NCBI GenBank assembly: GCA_002786025.1
Contig: NHNW01000003.1
Span: 620,001 to 684,000 of the forward strand
Length of the DNA stretch: 64,000 nt
From: Zasmidium citrigriseum
Lineage: Eukaryota > Ascomycota > Dothideomycetes > Mycosphaerellales > Mycosphaerellaceae
Direction: 5' to 3'
In this document: positions 19,379-30,738 of the stretch, piece by piece
Position numbering within the stretch: the stretch's first letter is position 1
Layout of the letters: every line of letters begins with the position of its first letter
The notes under the pieces: model-generated
Told to the model about the DNA's origin: nothing
What the model saw: the letters and a program-made list of their open reading frames with translations, nothing else
The model's database searches: none
Position numbers and translations under genes: made by a program

Positions 19379-20120
19379 ATGGAGCAGGTGAAGCAGCTCA
19401 CCGAGTAAGTCGCATCTGGCGTCTCATGCACTGTCGCCTGCTAACGTGCCCAGGTTGTTCACAACCGACGAGGTCATCACCGTCGCCCTCGAAGGATCCC
19501 CCCAACAGTTCTCAGTCTCCAAAGCACTACTCTACAACGCCTCCGACTACTTCCGCAAAGCGCTCGAGAACGGCTTCAAGGAGACATCTGAGCAGACGCT
19601 CCGGCTGCCTGGATGCAACGAGGAGACGTTCCGCCTCTTCCTATACTACATGACTCAAAAGATCCTGCCAGAGTTCGACGTCTTTTACCATACCAAAGGC
19701 ACCAAGGAGGAACGAAAGACTTGCAGGGATGAAATCCAGACTACACTCGTCCGGCTTTGGTTCTTAGGAGACGCGTATCTGATGCCCAAGATGCAGAACG
19801 CAGCTATGAAAAGTCTCATCCAATTTCTTGAAGGAGCTTCCATGTCACCTGAGGCCGTGGCAATCGCGTTTGAAGCTCCTGAGGGGAGTCCCATCCGAAG
19901 GGTGTTCGTGCGAGAAGCCGTACGCGATATTGTCAACGTCAATGAAGACGGAAGCGGAGACGTCGAAGAGATGACTATGCTGGGCGCGGTACCTGGCTTC
20001 TTTCACAGCTTCGCCTTAGATGCAGTCACCTGCATTAAAGGGGCATGCAACCACCAGAGAAGATGTGCACCTTCGGAAATGAGTCGAACAGACGAGTTCT
20101 ACGTTCCTGAGTCGCAATGA
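19379..20120 (+). CDS. BTB/POZ-domain protein 2
   Basis: Exons 19379-19404 (26 bases) and 19454-20120; the 49-base intron has GTAAGT, a GCTAAC branch site and CAG, and joins the phases to give MEQVKQLTE-LFTTDEVITVAL. The product has 230 residues. The BTB fold spans about residues 14-85 (VITVALEGSPQQFSVSKALL, YFRKALENGFKE), followed by the helical region RLWFLGDAYLMPKMQNAAMK common in fungal BTB proteins. Such proteins are often Cullin-3 adaptors in animals, but this short fungal class has no assigned role. It lies in tandem with the broken paralogue upstream. Intact and probably expressed. Confidence 0.82.
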
Positions 20121-20436
20121 ATTGAACGAGTCTGGAGCACCGCGCAAGATCATGGAGACACTATCAACGAAACCGAGTGGAGGGGATGAGGAGACCCAAT
20201 GCTTGCCTTGCTGGGCGATCAGGCGGGACCCCAAGAAGAGTCTTGCTTCGGCTTCGAAATAGGCGGACATGGTGCGAGACGGGAAAGCCGAGAGACGAGG
20301 GGATTTGAGGAACTGGGTAAAAGTGTCGATGGCAGAAGACTGCTACATTCTTCCCCGTCCCTTCGACGAGATCAAAGGCTCTCAAAGTGAAATTAGATGC
20401 CCCGAAAATTGCCAAATCCTACGAGATCTCTCCCCA
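20121..20436. other. Convergent intergenic region
   Basis: 316 bases between the stops of BTB gene 2 and the GMC oxidoreductase. No gene or clear motif seen; it carries both 3' ends. Confidence 0.4.
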
Positions 20437-22165
20437 TTACTTCTGCCCCAAAATCAACTCCACCGCTCTCTCCGCAGCAATCATAACCCCCATACTCGGA
20501 TTCACAGTCAACGGCTCCAAAATACTCGCATCCACCACATACAAATTCTCCATCCCCTTAACCTTCGTATCCAATTCCACACACTGCCCCAACCGACAAC
20601 TCGAGCTCCAATGATTCACATTCCCCAACGTATATGCACTCGGACCGGTGATGTACTTCTTGATCTCCTCCTTGGTAGCCTTAGCCGGGATATTTCGCGG
20701 CGTGAGACCGGAGCCAGGGAGGTAGGAGAAGATCTTATGGATGAAAGTGGCGATGGCGTCGGCGTCTTGGTTGTGAGGGTCGGTGTAGAAGAATGGTGCT
20801 GCTTGGCCCGGGGCGCCGGTGGTTGTGTTTACGGCCACGCGGCCGAAGGATTTCATGCCAGAGGTTCCGTAGATGTTCAATGTAATTACGTTGTTTCCCA
20901 TGTAGTCCCCGAAACCGGAGGAGTCGATTGTGCCTTGGACGCCGACTTTGTCGCCATTTGGATAGGGGATTTCATCCCAGAAGGCGGAGGTCTCGGATGC
21001 GAAGGTGTAGGGCCCGGAGCGGTGTTGCAGGTAGAGGGCTTTGTCGGAGGGGATTGGGGAGGTGTAGTTGTAGACGTAGGAGTTGATGGAGGGGCCGGAG
21101 AGCTCGATGAAGGTGTTGGGGTTGTCGAAGAGGCCGGCGCCGACGGCGGTGTTGTTGATCCAGGAGGATGAGGGCATGGAGAGGATGCCGTGGTGCGAGA
21201 GGTTTGTGAGGGCGTGGCTGTCGCCGATCCCTGAGAGCATTAGGAGGCCGGGACTGAATAGGGCGCCGCCGGAGAGGATGACTCGGCCTCCCTTGTCGGA
21301 GGTCTTGAGGTGGGTTTCTTTGCCATTGATCACGGCGATCACGCCTGTCGCTTTGCCGCCATTTCGGACGACCCGCTTGACATGGACGCCGTGTTGGAGT
21401 TTGAAGTTGTGACGCTTCAGAGCGTCTTGAAGGTATGTCTTCACCGGACCGCTTCGCTGGCCTCCTTCGTACATGAACTCTGGATTGCCAAAGACACGAG
21501 TCTTGTCATTTGGCACCTTGTTGAAGGCGACCTCGTCGTAGCCACCACCCTTGACGAGCCATTTCTTGGCCGCTGTGTACCCTGATTGCAGATAGTACTC
21601 GCCGTCCGTGGAGGGATTGTTGGTGAAAGGCTGCTTTGCACGCAGCTTCGAGATAGCACTGGACATATCGCTGAACTTCCATTTTTGAGGGAAGTACCGG
21701 TCAAAGTCCGTCGATGGGGGCTGGAAGAAGAGTCCTGCGTTGATGGCCGTGCATCCACCAATCGTGCACGCGGAGTAACCGTTCAATTCTGTCTCGTTGC
21801 AAAGAAGGTGGTGGCCAGGATTCGTGTAGATCGATTTGTACAGACCAGGAACATCGACACGACTCAGATCTGTGTTGTCCAGCCATGCAGGTCTTTCGCG
21901 GCTTCCGGTGATGTAGTACGACGGTCCACCTTGTTCGAGAAGGAGTGTCTTCTTGCCAGCTTCGCTCATGCGATCCGCGACGATGATACCAGCTGGTCCG
22001 GCGCCTGGGATGTGGTCAGTCGATGGTCTTGCTTGTAAAGTCTTCAGGATTGTTCTCACCAACCACAATGACATCCCAAGTCTCGTCATTTTGAGCATTC
22101 GATGCCGGCAAGGCTTGGACGCTTGAAACGGCTCCCAGCAATAGCAAGCCCGTATCAACCCTCAT
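20437..22165 (-). CDS. Secreted GMC oxidoreductase, like the flavin domain of cellobiose dehydrogenase
   Basis: Exons 22165-22060 and 22004-20437 with a 55-base intron; 557 residues. Splicing creates both the signal peptide (MRVDTGLLLLGAVSSVQALP) and the FAD dinucleotide motif WDVIVVGAGPAG (GAGPAG at 36-41), which unspliced frames lack. Other GMC marks: LLLEQGG, the GGCTAINAG loop, and a C-terminal catalytic pair His500 in GNVNHWSSSCRLG and Asn537 in TVNPSMGV. MENLYVVDASILEPLTVNPS resembles cellobiose dehydrogenase. It probably oxidises a sugar or alcohol outside the cell, reducing oxygen, quinone or a partner enzyme. No cytochrome or cellulose-binding domain is present. It lies next to another secreted flavin oxidase on the same strand. 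Confidence 0.9.
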
Positions 22166-22929
22166 CTTTCTTACAGCCTGCTATCCGACCACTCGATCCG
22201 GTTTCGCGAGGTAAATGAATGAACGAATTACTAGGTAAAGAATGTGGGCCAAACAAGCCAGACAGAAAGATGCTCCTCGCTGGTAACTGACAAGAACTGC
22301 AACAAAAGCCTTCTATCTCTATAAGGTCAGCTCCTCCAATACCACTTTACGCTTAGGAGTATACCCGTGCCTGAAAGCGGCTGCCGTTGCGAATCCTTTC
22401 AGCACGGCTCATCAAGCCTTTAAGAAGCAGGCGTTTTGAGCTTCAATGGCGATCACCAAATTTCACCGCAGCCAGCTGAAAAAATGTAGGGGCCAAGAAT
22501 AGCTCATCTGACGTCCGACTCGCATGCTGTCCTGCATAAGGTAAGAACTACGGTCTAAAGTGGAAGATGTGGCAATGGTGTCGTTGATACGAGGCCTGGA
22601 AGTTTGGTGGTGTCATGGGCGCCTCGTGTGGTGTGGAGCTGAACCGGACTTCCTTGTCGACGCCTTCCGGGAACGCCGAATATACAACGAGATTTGAAGT
22701 GTGTCGATACCTTGTTGCACAAGAATTGCTATGCTGTATGTGTCGCGTGGTACCGTAGCTGAAGATGGCTGACCGAGATTTGAAGCGATTGATGGGATCT
22801 GACCTGCATTGCATAGTAATCCTTCGGTTATGCTTTTGTTGATGATGATCCGTCAAACTTTAGCCTTTTGCCTCATGAACTTACTTTTGGGTATTTCCAC
22901 CAACCGTGTTCTAGCCACCAAATAGTCTA
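22166..22929. promoter_or_regulatory. Intergenic region; promoter of the GMC gene and 3' region of the BBE gene
   Basis: About 760 bases with no convincing gene. Open frames on the minus strand here are short and lack family features. I see no TATA box close to the GMC start. Confidence 0.4.
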
Positions 22930-24740
22930 TTATAGGGCTTTCGACCTGCATAGCCTGCCATCTGGCTGAGGCTCCCAGTAGTCGCTGCCGACTGCCGTGA
23001 GGGCGTAAAAGACGTGATCTGGATCATACTTGTTTTTGATGTTGAGCAGCCGATCATAGTTGACTCCGTAGTAGTCTTCTTTGAAATCAGGGTCTTGAAA
23101 ATCGGCCTAGAAGAGGTCAATGGCGCGGAATTGCTGTCGAAGGATGGAACGAACTCACTTCGTTGATGTACGTGCCGCTGCCAGGGGTAATCTCCTTGAG
23201 GATGGGGATGAACTTATTGGTCATCTTGTTTGCGTTTGCGACCATCTCAGACCAAGGAGCTGTGAAGTTCCATGGAGTCGTAATGACGGTGTCGAGCAGA
23301 GTGTCTCTCCATGCTGGGTTGACAGAATTGTAGACGTCGCCGGCGACTGCTTTGGATACGTTGATGCCAACGATGAAGAACGCACCACCGTCGTTGGCAA
23401 TCGTTCGGTAAGCTTTGGTCACGGCCGAGTTGTTGTTGAGCACTGCTGATCGAGGAACTAGTCTGCCGCCGTATTGGGCAATGCCGACCTGGATGGGAGC
23501 GAACATTGTGTTGAACTCGTCGAAGTAGTTCGGGAACTGCTTTACGACTTTGGTGTACTTGATGTCAAGCCGCTCGAGGGTTGAGGTAAGTGGCTGCAGG
23601 AGTTCGTTCATCCGCCGAGTGCTGACACCTGGTCCCGTCATGGGCGAAATAGCAAAAGATGCATTGCTGAAGGCAGCCACAGACATGATGCCTTCGTCCA
23701 CAATCGCCGGCAATGACTTGTGATAAGCGCCGATTGCTTCCCAGAAAGCATCCTGAGAAATGCCATCACTGGTGAAGGAGAGATTCCCACCCGACGTAGG
23801 CATATCTGGATGCGCCTTCACCGTCATCGAAAGCACGACGCCGTACGTCCCTCCACCGCCGCCACTTAAAGCCCAGAACAGATCTGAGTTCTTCTCACGG
23901 GTGGCCTTCAGATGTCTGCCCTTCCCATCGACGACTTGCCACTCGAGGACCTGATCCGCTGCGAGACCGTACTTAGATCCAAGAGCCGAGTGGCCGCCGC
24001 CTTGAGTGTAGCCTCCAGCAAGACCGACTGTTGGACACTCCCCTCCAAGTACCACAAGTCCATGGTTGTGAGCAGCAGCATAGGCCTCGAAGCCCTGCAC
24101 GCCCGCGCTCATTTTCATAGCTCTTCCGCTGTAATGAGCGGACTTGTGGTTCGAGACCTCGATATCCTTAAGATGGTGTGTCCAGATGGCAAGAGAGCCT
24201 GCTCCGCCACTCTTGCCGTTGTAATCGTGGCCGGTGTTCCTGATTGTCACTCGAATATTGTTGCGATTGGCGAACTTGAGCGCTGTGGAGACATCTTGGG
24301 CCGACGTGACAGACACTGCGTATCGGTTGTACGTTCCAAGAATGCAGCGAGAGTTCTTGCCAGTGAAGGGGTCACAGCTTCTATTGGCGAAGAACGGCGC
24401 CATCAGAGAGGACGAGGAATCATAGCTGGATCATGTCAGTTCTTGCAAGGTTTCACCTGTCACAAGAAGCACACTGAGTCTCAGGTAGAGTCCACGCTTC
24501 TTGCAGCAATTTGCACGACGTGGCATTGTACTGTCCAAATCTCGAATTGTGGCAGGGTGATGCAAGAGGCTCGCTCGCTACGAGCTTGCCGCCTAGGCTT
24601 GTATTGAAAGCGGCCCATTCCTCTCTAGAAGGCCAACAGTCATCGCCGGGGAAGCACCGGCAGTGATAGTTTGTGGAATTGACATGCTGAGGAAGGATCG
24701 AGGCTAGAGAAATCAGCGAGAAGGTGAAGTTTCCAAACAT
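22930..24740 (-). CDS. Secreted FAD-linked oxidase of the berberine-bridge / oligosaccharide-oxidase (AA7-like) type
   Basis: Exons 24740-24475, 24425-23159 and 23106-22930; introns 49 and 52 bases; 569 residues. A signal peptide is likely (MFGNFTFSLISLASILPQHV). Splicing at 24474 restores PETH-YDSSSSLMAPFFANRS, matching the family. FAD would be bound twice covalently, by His155 (RNTGHDYNG) and Cys219 (LGGECPTVGLAGGY). The substrate domain is followed by the BBE motif YYGVNYDRLLNIKNKYDPDH in the last exon. Fungal members oxidise oligosaccharides or secondary metabolites with release of hydrogen peroxide; which applies here cannot be told. Its placement beside a GMC oxidase suggests extracellular sugar oxidation. 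Confidence 0.9.
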
Positions 24741-25195
24741 GTTACGATACTCTCGGGGCAGTCTGAGAGCTGGATTAGCTCGAGTTGGACTCCAGATCTT
24801 GTATTGAACGTCTCAGCTGAACAGCCCCATCTTGGCGAGTTGCGTAAAGATCTTCGCTGCACTGTGAATGAGGCGATTTTCTCGGCATCTGCTGACCAGA
24901 AAGGCAGGCACTGGGCAGATCATTCTCAAGGTCGTGTCTTTGTCACGCGGAACTATCTCCTAGTTCCTTTCATATCTGCTGTGCAACGTGATCCTGCCTC
25001 CTGGCGTGCAGGTCAGCCGCAGCCGGGATATGTCGCACTGAAAGGAAAAGAAGTCTGCGAAAGTCCAATCCACGGAGAAAAGCCCTTTCATTGGCCGGCA
25101 ACGTCGTGGAAGAAGATCCCTCACAGATGAGATGCATGCCAGCCTTCGTATTGATCGCCATCGGCCAACAGCCCTTGTGGGAGTCGAGCACATCA
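24741..25195. promoter_or_regulatory. Intergenic region; promoter of the BBE-type gene
   Basis: About 450 bases between the BBE start and the stop of the HET-NACHT gene, both on the minus strand. No convincing gene or motif. Confidence 0.4.
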
Positions 25196-28100
25196 TTACA
25201 TTCCCTCTGCTTCGTTAGAACGTTGCTTGGCTCGCAGTCTTCCGATGTGCACTTGCATCCATTTCTTCATGCGGAGTATCCAGTCGCCAAACTGAGGAGT
25301 CAGGCAGTCGAGAATCTCAACGATGGCAAACGTTCTCTGAATATCTCCTTCCGGCCCTACTTTTCGCGAAAGACGAGGCCACCGTCGCGTGAAAGTCATA
25401 CTTTGATCTTTGGTACTAACGCAAAACATCCCGTGCATGAAATGCCGTGACAGGTCCTGCCGGTGGAGAATTGGATTGGCCCCAGACTCGACCATGACGG
25501 CAAGAGCGGATACATAGCCTTCTCGTGCCTGCTCCACCCTCGCCGGAGGGGGCTCGTATGCTGTATAGAGGGCGTCTTGCTCCGCAATGAAGGAAAAGAA
25601 TAAAGGCAGGAGAGGAACACCGTCCACTGTGTCGTTCGGATCCGCTCCAAGGGATACTAAAGTCTGTACAAGTTCCGGGTCTGGATATTGAAGACCTACA
25701 GAGATATACCCGGATGAGAACACATCGGCAAATCGTGGCCGGAGGACGTAGTCGAGTATTGGGCGCCCTTTCTTCTCTCGCACAATCTCGCTGGTAAGGG
25801 TCCGATTGAGAAACCCAGTCAGTCCGAAATCGATCGCCAGACTCCAGAAATTGCTCTTTTCTTGTTCTCGCGACCTGACTGAATGGCAGATATACCAGAA
25901 AGAGGCCAATTCTGAGGTACCCTGATCCTCATACAATTCCCACTGGGTGCGAAAGACTGCAACATGGAGGGCGCACCGAGGGTCGTCGCGAAAGCTGGGA
26001 AGGGAAAGAGTGCTGATATAGTAACTTGACAGGCCAAGAGTCAATCCAGGCTTGAGGTTGGCCTGAGTCGCCATGCGAATTTGGACAAGTCGGGCGTTTC
26101 GAAGGTAGTTCCTAGCATCAAATGCACCTTCGGTATGCTGAGTAAGGAACCGCATCGACTGCGGCTCTAGGAGGTAATCCCGTAACGATCGGTGCATGAA
26201 GTCAACCTGGAAGTCCAAAGCGCTGTACTTATGCTGGTTCAGTACAGGAAGCAGTGTTCGCGGAACCGAAGTCACGCTTCGTGGATATCCATACGAACCA
26301 CCCCAAGTTTCTTCTCGCCATTGCGCAGCTGCCGCTTTACCGTCATCTTCGTCGTGGATGACGAAATCGAGAGCGGTGCTATTGCCGTGGTAGTAGCATT
26401 CGAGAAGTCCTCTACAGAGACTCGACAATCGTCGTAGCGTACTGTCGAGTCGATAGAGAAGTCTTTCCGTGTCGACAAAATCTTGGACGTAAGCCTGTGC
26501 AATCTCGGAAAGAGCAAAATCATGATCGGCGTCTTGGATGAATACTAGATCCAGTAGTCGTAACGGGTGGAGAGTGGTGAATTCGACTTCATCGTGAAGA
26601 GCGATCTGTAGCAAGATGCAAGCTTGCCGTCGATGATAAGGCTCGATGGATTCTATCAGCCGAGCAAAGTAGGCATTGAGGTCACCTGGCATGTCCTCAA
26701 GCTTTCCGGAAAGCGTCGAATAGTTGTCTCCATCTCTGATACCTCGCATCAATTCTTTCACTACCAATCTAGTCCACAAGAAAACCCCTTGAGCCTTCTT
26801 GATCACCTCGTCGATCAAGTGACCGGCAGAGGGATCATACGCTAGCATTTGCTCGTATCTCGGTTGTCCCATCAGTTGGCCCCGGACGTATTTCTCGATA
26901 TCTCGAGAGTTGAGGTCTTCCAGTCGTAATTGCGGACATCTGGCGAATGCATCTTCGAAGATCGTCCATCGTCGACTTGAGACGCACATCTTGACACTGG
27001 GCGAGGTAGCAAGGCCTTGCAAGAACTCTACCAAGTCGTCACGGTTGTCTTCGTCGCCATCGATCTCGTCCAAGCCATCTAGCAGGAGGAACAGCTTCAA
27101 GGAGGAAGTGTTGGCCGAAACGAGCTTTCTGAGACATTCGCGAAGCTCGAGTACGGTCCAAGAGATGTCACCTGCGACGCAGGCAGATTTCGCCTCCATC
27201 CTCTTTCGCGCAGGCATGGAGGCAAAGACCAGCTCTGGCGCATGCTCGAACAGCTGATAGACGACGGTGCGCAAAAGCCCTTCCAGAGATTTCTGGTGCG
27301 CTCCACCTGGGCTCCAAAAGTAGTAGCTGGCGAGCAGAACAGACGATTCGCCTGCCCAAGGCTGCATGTCACGCTCGACTTGCAATTCTCCTTCGAGAAA
27401 CTTTACCAGACTCGATTTGCCAGCACCAGGCTTAGCGTTGAGCCAGTAAATGCGACTGGCAGGTTGTGGTTCGCGTAGCCATGAGACGAAATTGTCCCAT
27501 CTGGTAGTTTCCCGTGGTGTGGAATGCAGCGCCCACCGATAGGTGCCCTGATAAGCCATGTGTATATGTTCCTTGCGATCATCCATTTGCGGGAAGTAGA
27601 GGCTCTCCATTGCCTTCTGTAAGCTTTGTTGCTCCGATTGTCGTTCTATTTTCTGATTCATGTTCACGTTAGTCGCAGCGGCTGATGCGCCTGCGGTGGC
27701 TTGTGTTTCGATCCAGTCTGTACGATGAAGCTCGGCAACTTCCTTCAGCAGTCGTCTCCTCGCCCTCTGACCTCCTTCTCCGTAGTTGGCCCCAATAGCG
27801 ACATCGAGAATGCCGAAGAGGCAGTAAGACATGTCTTCTTCCCGAGTTGTGTTTCTTCCAAGAGTCCACTTTAGCTTCTCATCCACGCTGAGCTTCCTGC
27901 TTTCTTCATAGTCCTGGAAGATGACCACAGGAATCTTGGTGATGGAAGATATGGTCCTCTCAAGCGAGCGACCTAGGTACAGAGACGACAATCTGCCGGC
28001 GGCTTGTTTGCCTTTGTGGCCAATGACTTGCCAGTCGCTGGTCAGGAAGACAACAGTACTTGGGGCAAGGAGCTCCTGCAAGGTCCAGCCTCTTGTGAAC

Positions 28101-28576
28101 CACTCGGCTTGGATGAGATCTTCGGTGTCGAGTGTGTCAACATCAGGAAGATAGGCGAGACATAGTTGAGCCTCAGAGTACCATCGGAACATCAAGTTCA
28201 CGGCTTCGGACACCTCTTGGTTGTTTGTCTTGTCAATGCAGCAGGTATCGATCCAAAGCCATTGAATCTGGGGAACATGGGTCTTGATAAACTCCGCGAA
28301 GCCGACGACTTTCTTGTAGCCAGACTTTTCGGTATTCTGCCAGGCCACGACATCCTGGAAGGAAGCCTCCTGGCCTCTGCTCCATCTGTGTGATGCGATC
28401 ACATAGGGCGGTATGCTACCGGGATCGAACTCCTCGAGACGGAGTGTTTGGACGTTGAGGAGCCTCATCGGGATGTCTTGCAGTAGGTCGCCGGTGAAGG
28501 AGTTCTTGAAAGCATGGCTGAGCGGCTGATCGTGCCGGCGTGAGGCCGCCCCCGTCGAGTCCTTGGCTTGCCCCAC
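25196..28576 (-). CDS. HET-domain / NACHT NTPase protein (fungal NOD-like receptor, heterokaryon-incompatibility type)
   Basis: Intron-free, 1126 residues. The HET domain covers about residues 58-190: YVIASHRWSRG, WLWIDTCCIDKTNNQE, SEAVNLMFRWYSEAQLCLAY and WFTRGWTLQELLAP, then DMSYCLFGILDVAIGANYGE. The NACHT part has Walker A NAKPGAGKSSLVKF (Lys ~387), Walker B LFLLLDGLDEIDG, and downstream FLQGLATSPSVKMCVSSRRW. The C-terminal ~400 residues are helical with two ankyrin-like snippets (VQTLVSLGADPND, LAVMVESGANPIL) rather than a high-identity repeat array. Such proteins trigger cell death on recognising nonself (family knowledge). The usual HET start MRLLNVQTL is an internal Met at 28468, an alternative start. 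Confidence 0.92.
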   Translation of the reverse strand: MGQAKDSTGAASRRHDQPLSHAFKNSFTGDLLQDIPMRLLNVQTLRLEEFDPGSIPPYVIASHRWSRGQEASFQDVVAWQNTEKSGYKKVVGFAEFIKTHVPQIQWLWIDTCCIDKTNNQEVSEAVNLMFRWYSEAQLCLAYLPDVDTLDTEDLIQAEWFTRGWTLQELLAPSTVVFLTSDWQVIGHKGKQAAGRLSSLYLGRSLERTISSITKIPVVIFQDYEESRKLSVDEKLKWTLGRNTTREEDMSYCLFGILDVAIGANYGEGGQRARRRLLKEVAELHRTDWIETQATAGASAAATNVNMNQKIERQSEQQSLQKAMESLYFPQMDDRKEHIHMAYQGTYRWALHSTPRETTRWDNFVSWLREPQPASRIYWLNAKPGAGKSSLVKFLEGELQVERDMQPWAGESSVLLASYYFWSPGGAHQKSLEGLLRTVVYQLFEHAPELVFASMPARKRMEAKSACVAGDISWTVLELRECLRKLVSANTSSLKLFLLLDGLDEIDGDEDNRDDLVEFLQGLATSPSVKMCVSSRRWTIFEDAFARCPQLRLEDLNSRDIEKYVRGQLMGQPRYEQMLAYDPSAGHLIDEVIKKAQGVFLWTRLVVKELMRGIRDGDNYSTLSGKLEDMPGDLNAYFARLIESIEPYHRRQACILLQIALHDEVEFTTLHPLRLLDLVFIQDADHDFALSEIAQAYVQDFVDTERLLYRLDSTLRRLSSLCRGLLECYYHGNSTALDFVIHDEDDGKAAAAQWREETWGGSYGYPRSVTSVPRTLLPVLNQHKYSALDFQVDFMHRSLRDYLLEPQSMRFLTQHTEGAFDARNYLRNARLVQIRMATQANLKPGLTLGLSSYYISTLSLPSFRDDPRCALHVAVFRTQWELYEDQGTSELASFWYICHSVRSREQEKSNFWSLAIDFGLTGFLNRTLTSEIVREKKGRPILDYVLRPRFADVFSSGYISVGLQYPDPELVQTLVSLGADPNDTVDGVPLLPLFFSFIAEQDALYTAYEPPPARVEQAREGYVSALAVMVESGANPILHRQDLSRHFMHGMFCVSTKDQSMTFTRRWPRLSRKVGPEGDIQRTFAIVEILDCLTPQFGDWILRMKKWMQVHIGRLRAKQRSNEAEGM

Positions 28577-28874
28577 ATACTGCAGGTCGAATCAAGCGAA
28601 AGCTGAGGCTATGCTTGTGATACCAAAGAAGGCAGCATTTGGAAGCGTTGTTTGTGTTGCATGTCATGACGTCGAATAGCACGGGCCCCTTCTCGGGAGC
28701 ATCGGGCCGAGGATTGATCTATTCCCGGATTGGTAGCGACGGGAAGGTTGAACAGCAATAGCGTGCTGTCGATTGACTTGATTGCATTATTATCTACATA
28801 AATCTTCATGTACTCGTACCCTTACCACTTTCAAAAAGGCAATGTGGTAGCAAGGCCCAGGCCTTTCTACGATT

Positions 28875-30738
28875 CTAATGACGCGCCTTGGAAACCTTCT
28901 CAACAGGCTGCAAAGAAGACGGCTCTTCAGGCATGATTGCATCCTCAAATCCTGCAGTGACGCTTCCCTTCCTAATTTCGGGGCTGCTCTTCTCATCTGA
29001 GTCCGAAACGTCTTTGTCGACCGACTCGTCAACGTCACAGTCGAGCGTCTCGCCGTAGAGCGCAGGTGGATTGAAGCTGATGGCTCCCTATGGAGTATGT
29101 TAGTAGTTTTCTTGGCTGGCTGCGTATCAGGATGACCAACCTTAGGTACGAGTGTAGCAAGCAGCATGATCCCGCACAGAACAGTGAACTGCACGCCGGC
29201 GACGTTGAAGATAGCCGGATGAATATCCGTCTCGCCAGATCTCGCATACACACTGTCCACGTAATCTCCCAGTACAGGGTTCAAGATGGCGTATATCACG
29301 ATGTAAGTGCAATACAGGAAGGACATGACAGCACCAAGTGCCGAGACATCTTTCGTCCGGCTTTCTATACGGGCGAGCGAAGCCTGAATGTAGGCAGCAA
29401 GCGAGACGTCTCCAGCAGCCCATCCGAACGAAATGGGAATGAAGGTCGCGGCGACGATCCAGGCCTGGGAGACTTGCTGCTGTGGCGGGTACCAGAAAGC
29501 AAGGTACCAGACGATCAGCAGCATCAAGGCGTCGAGACGCAGCCAGGGCATTGGTGTGTGGACCATGTTGGTGAAGAGGAAGACGGTGAGGGCTCCGAGA
29601 AGTTCACCAAGGTTGGATCCACCGACCATGATCTGAGACCAGGCCGACTCGCCTAGGTATCGACGGGCAATGAGTGGTGCGATGCCATTCTCTAGGTAGC
29701 GATGGCCGTAGAGAGCAAAGGCGTATCCTATTCTTGTTCAGGACACTGCTTGCAGCACTAAAAGTAGCCCTTAAACTTACCTGGCAGTAGCCAGATGAAC
29801 TTGCGACTGCTGAAGATGATAATGGCTCCAGTGTAGGCAGAGGCGAAGAAGAGGTACACACTCCTGCCGATGCTCCGAGCGTAGCCGGCCAACGATCGAT
29901 CTTGTCGTCGGAGATCCTCTGGAGGGACGAAATGCAGCTTGCTGATGAAAAACCAGACGATACTAGCGCAAGCAAAGCAAATAGGTCTGGATTGTTTGTA
30001 AGCTGTCGAGCTCCTTGCGTTGCCTGGATTGTTTCACTCACGTAATGATGAAAGAAAAGTTGTTGCCGAAGTACGGAATAAGTCCGAGTGCTGTACAAAA
30101 GGCGCCGGAAGTTCCAGCAATTTCGTAGAAGATGTGTACGAGTGCGTCCATGCGTCTGAGCTTTTGCACATTGCCTCCAACGATGTCGCGCGGGATGACA
30201 CGTCGAATGAGCTCAACCATGCCATAGGCAATACCCGTGATGCAGTAGACCGGGATGAGGCCGTCAGTGTCCCAGTCGCCGTAGTAGCTGAAGTCGTCCT
30301 CGTCATGCGTAGCATCCCAATCCCTGCCGTCTGTCAGTAACTACTTGCATAGGAAAACGAGTGTCAAATTCCATACCTTGGCTTGAAGGTCCCACCGGTG
30401 GCGGCATCGACGATGAGCAGAATCGCCGTGAGGAGACCAAATACAATGATGGCAGCGGACAGAACATTCTTCGTCGGGTAGCGCTTGATGAGCGGTGCAA
30501 TCAGAATGGAGCCAATGCATTGAAAAGTCTGATTAAGCGCCGTCAACAGGCCAACTCGTCCGAATGTGTTGCCGCCGCCTTCGATTGTGTCGTATCTGTT
30601 AGTCGCCAACGCGATAATAGAGCCGTTGAATGCCTCGAGGCCGAACTTGTACAACATGATACCGACGATGTAGATCATGATATTGCGCCGTTCTTCCGGG
30701 GCGTACATGCGCCATGTGCCCAGAAGTCTGGTCGACAT
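28875..30738 (-). CDS. MFS transporter of an uncharacterised fungal group
   Basis: Five exons (30738-30377, 30323-30042, 29986-29781, 29727-29141, 29087-28875), introns 53-55 bases, all phases consistent; 549 residues. About eleven or twelve hydrophobic segments are seen, with a central hydrophilic loop (KLHFVPPEDLRRQDRSLAG) and an acidic/Ser-rich cytoplasmic tail after LLATLVPK. Conserved-looking stretches are MIYIVGIMLYKFGLEAFNGS, YGDWDTDGLIPVYCITGIAY and MVELIRRVIPRDIVGGNVQK; the last resembles the MFS signature loop. Substrate unknown. A start nine codons further upstream (30765) is possible. It ends 298 bases before the HET-NACHT start; a functional link is not implied. Confidence 0.8.

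Noticed and set aside
20269..21171. 300-codon plus-strand frame opposite the GMC gene
   Set aside because: Gly/Val/Asp-rich antisense shadow.
24426..24456. A 31-base intron in the BBE-type gene
   Set aside because: Too short for a fungal intron; the donor at 24474 gives a 49-base intron and restores the conserved PETH-YDSSSS joint.
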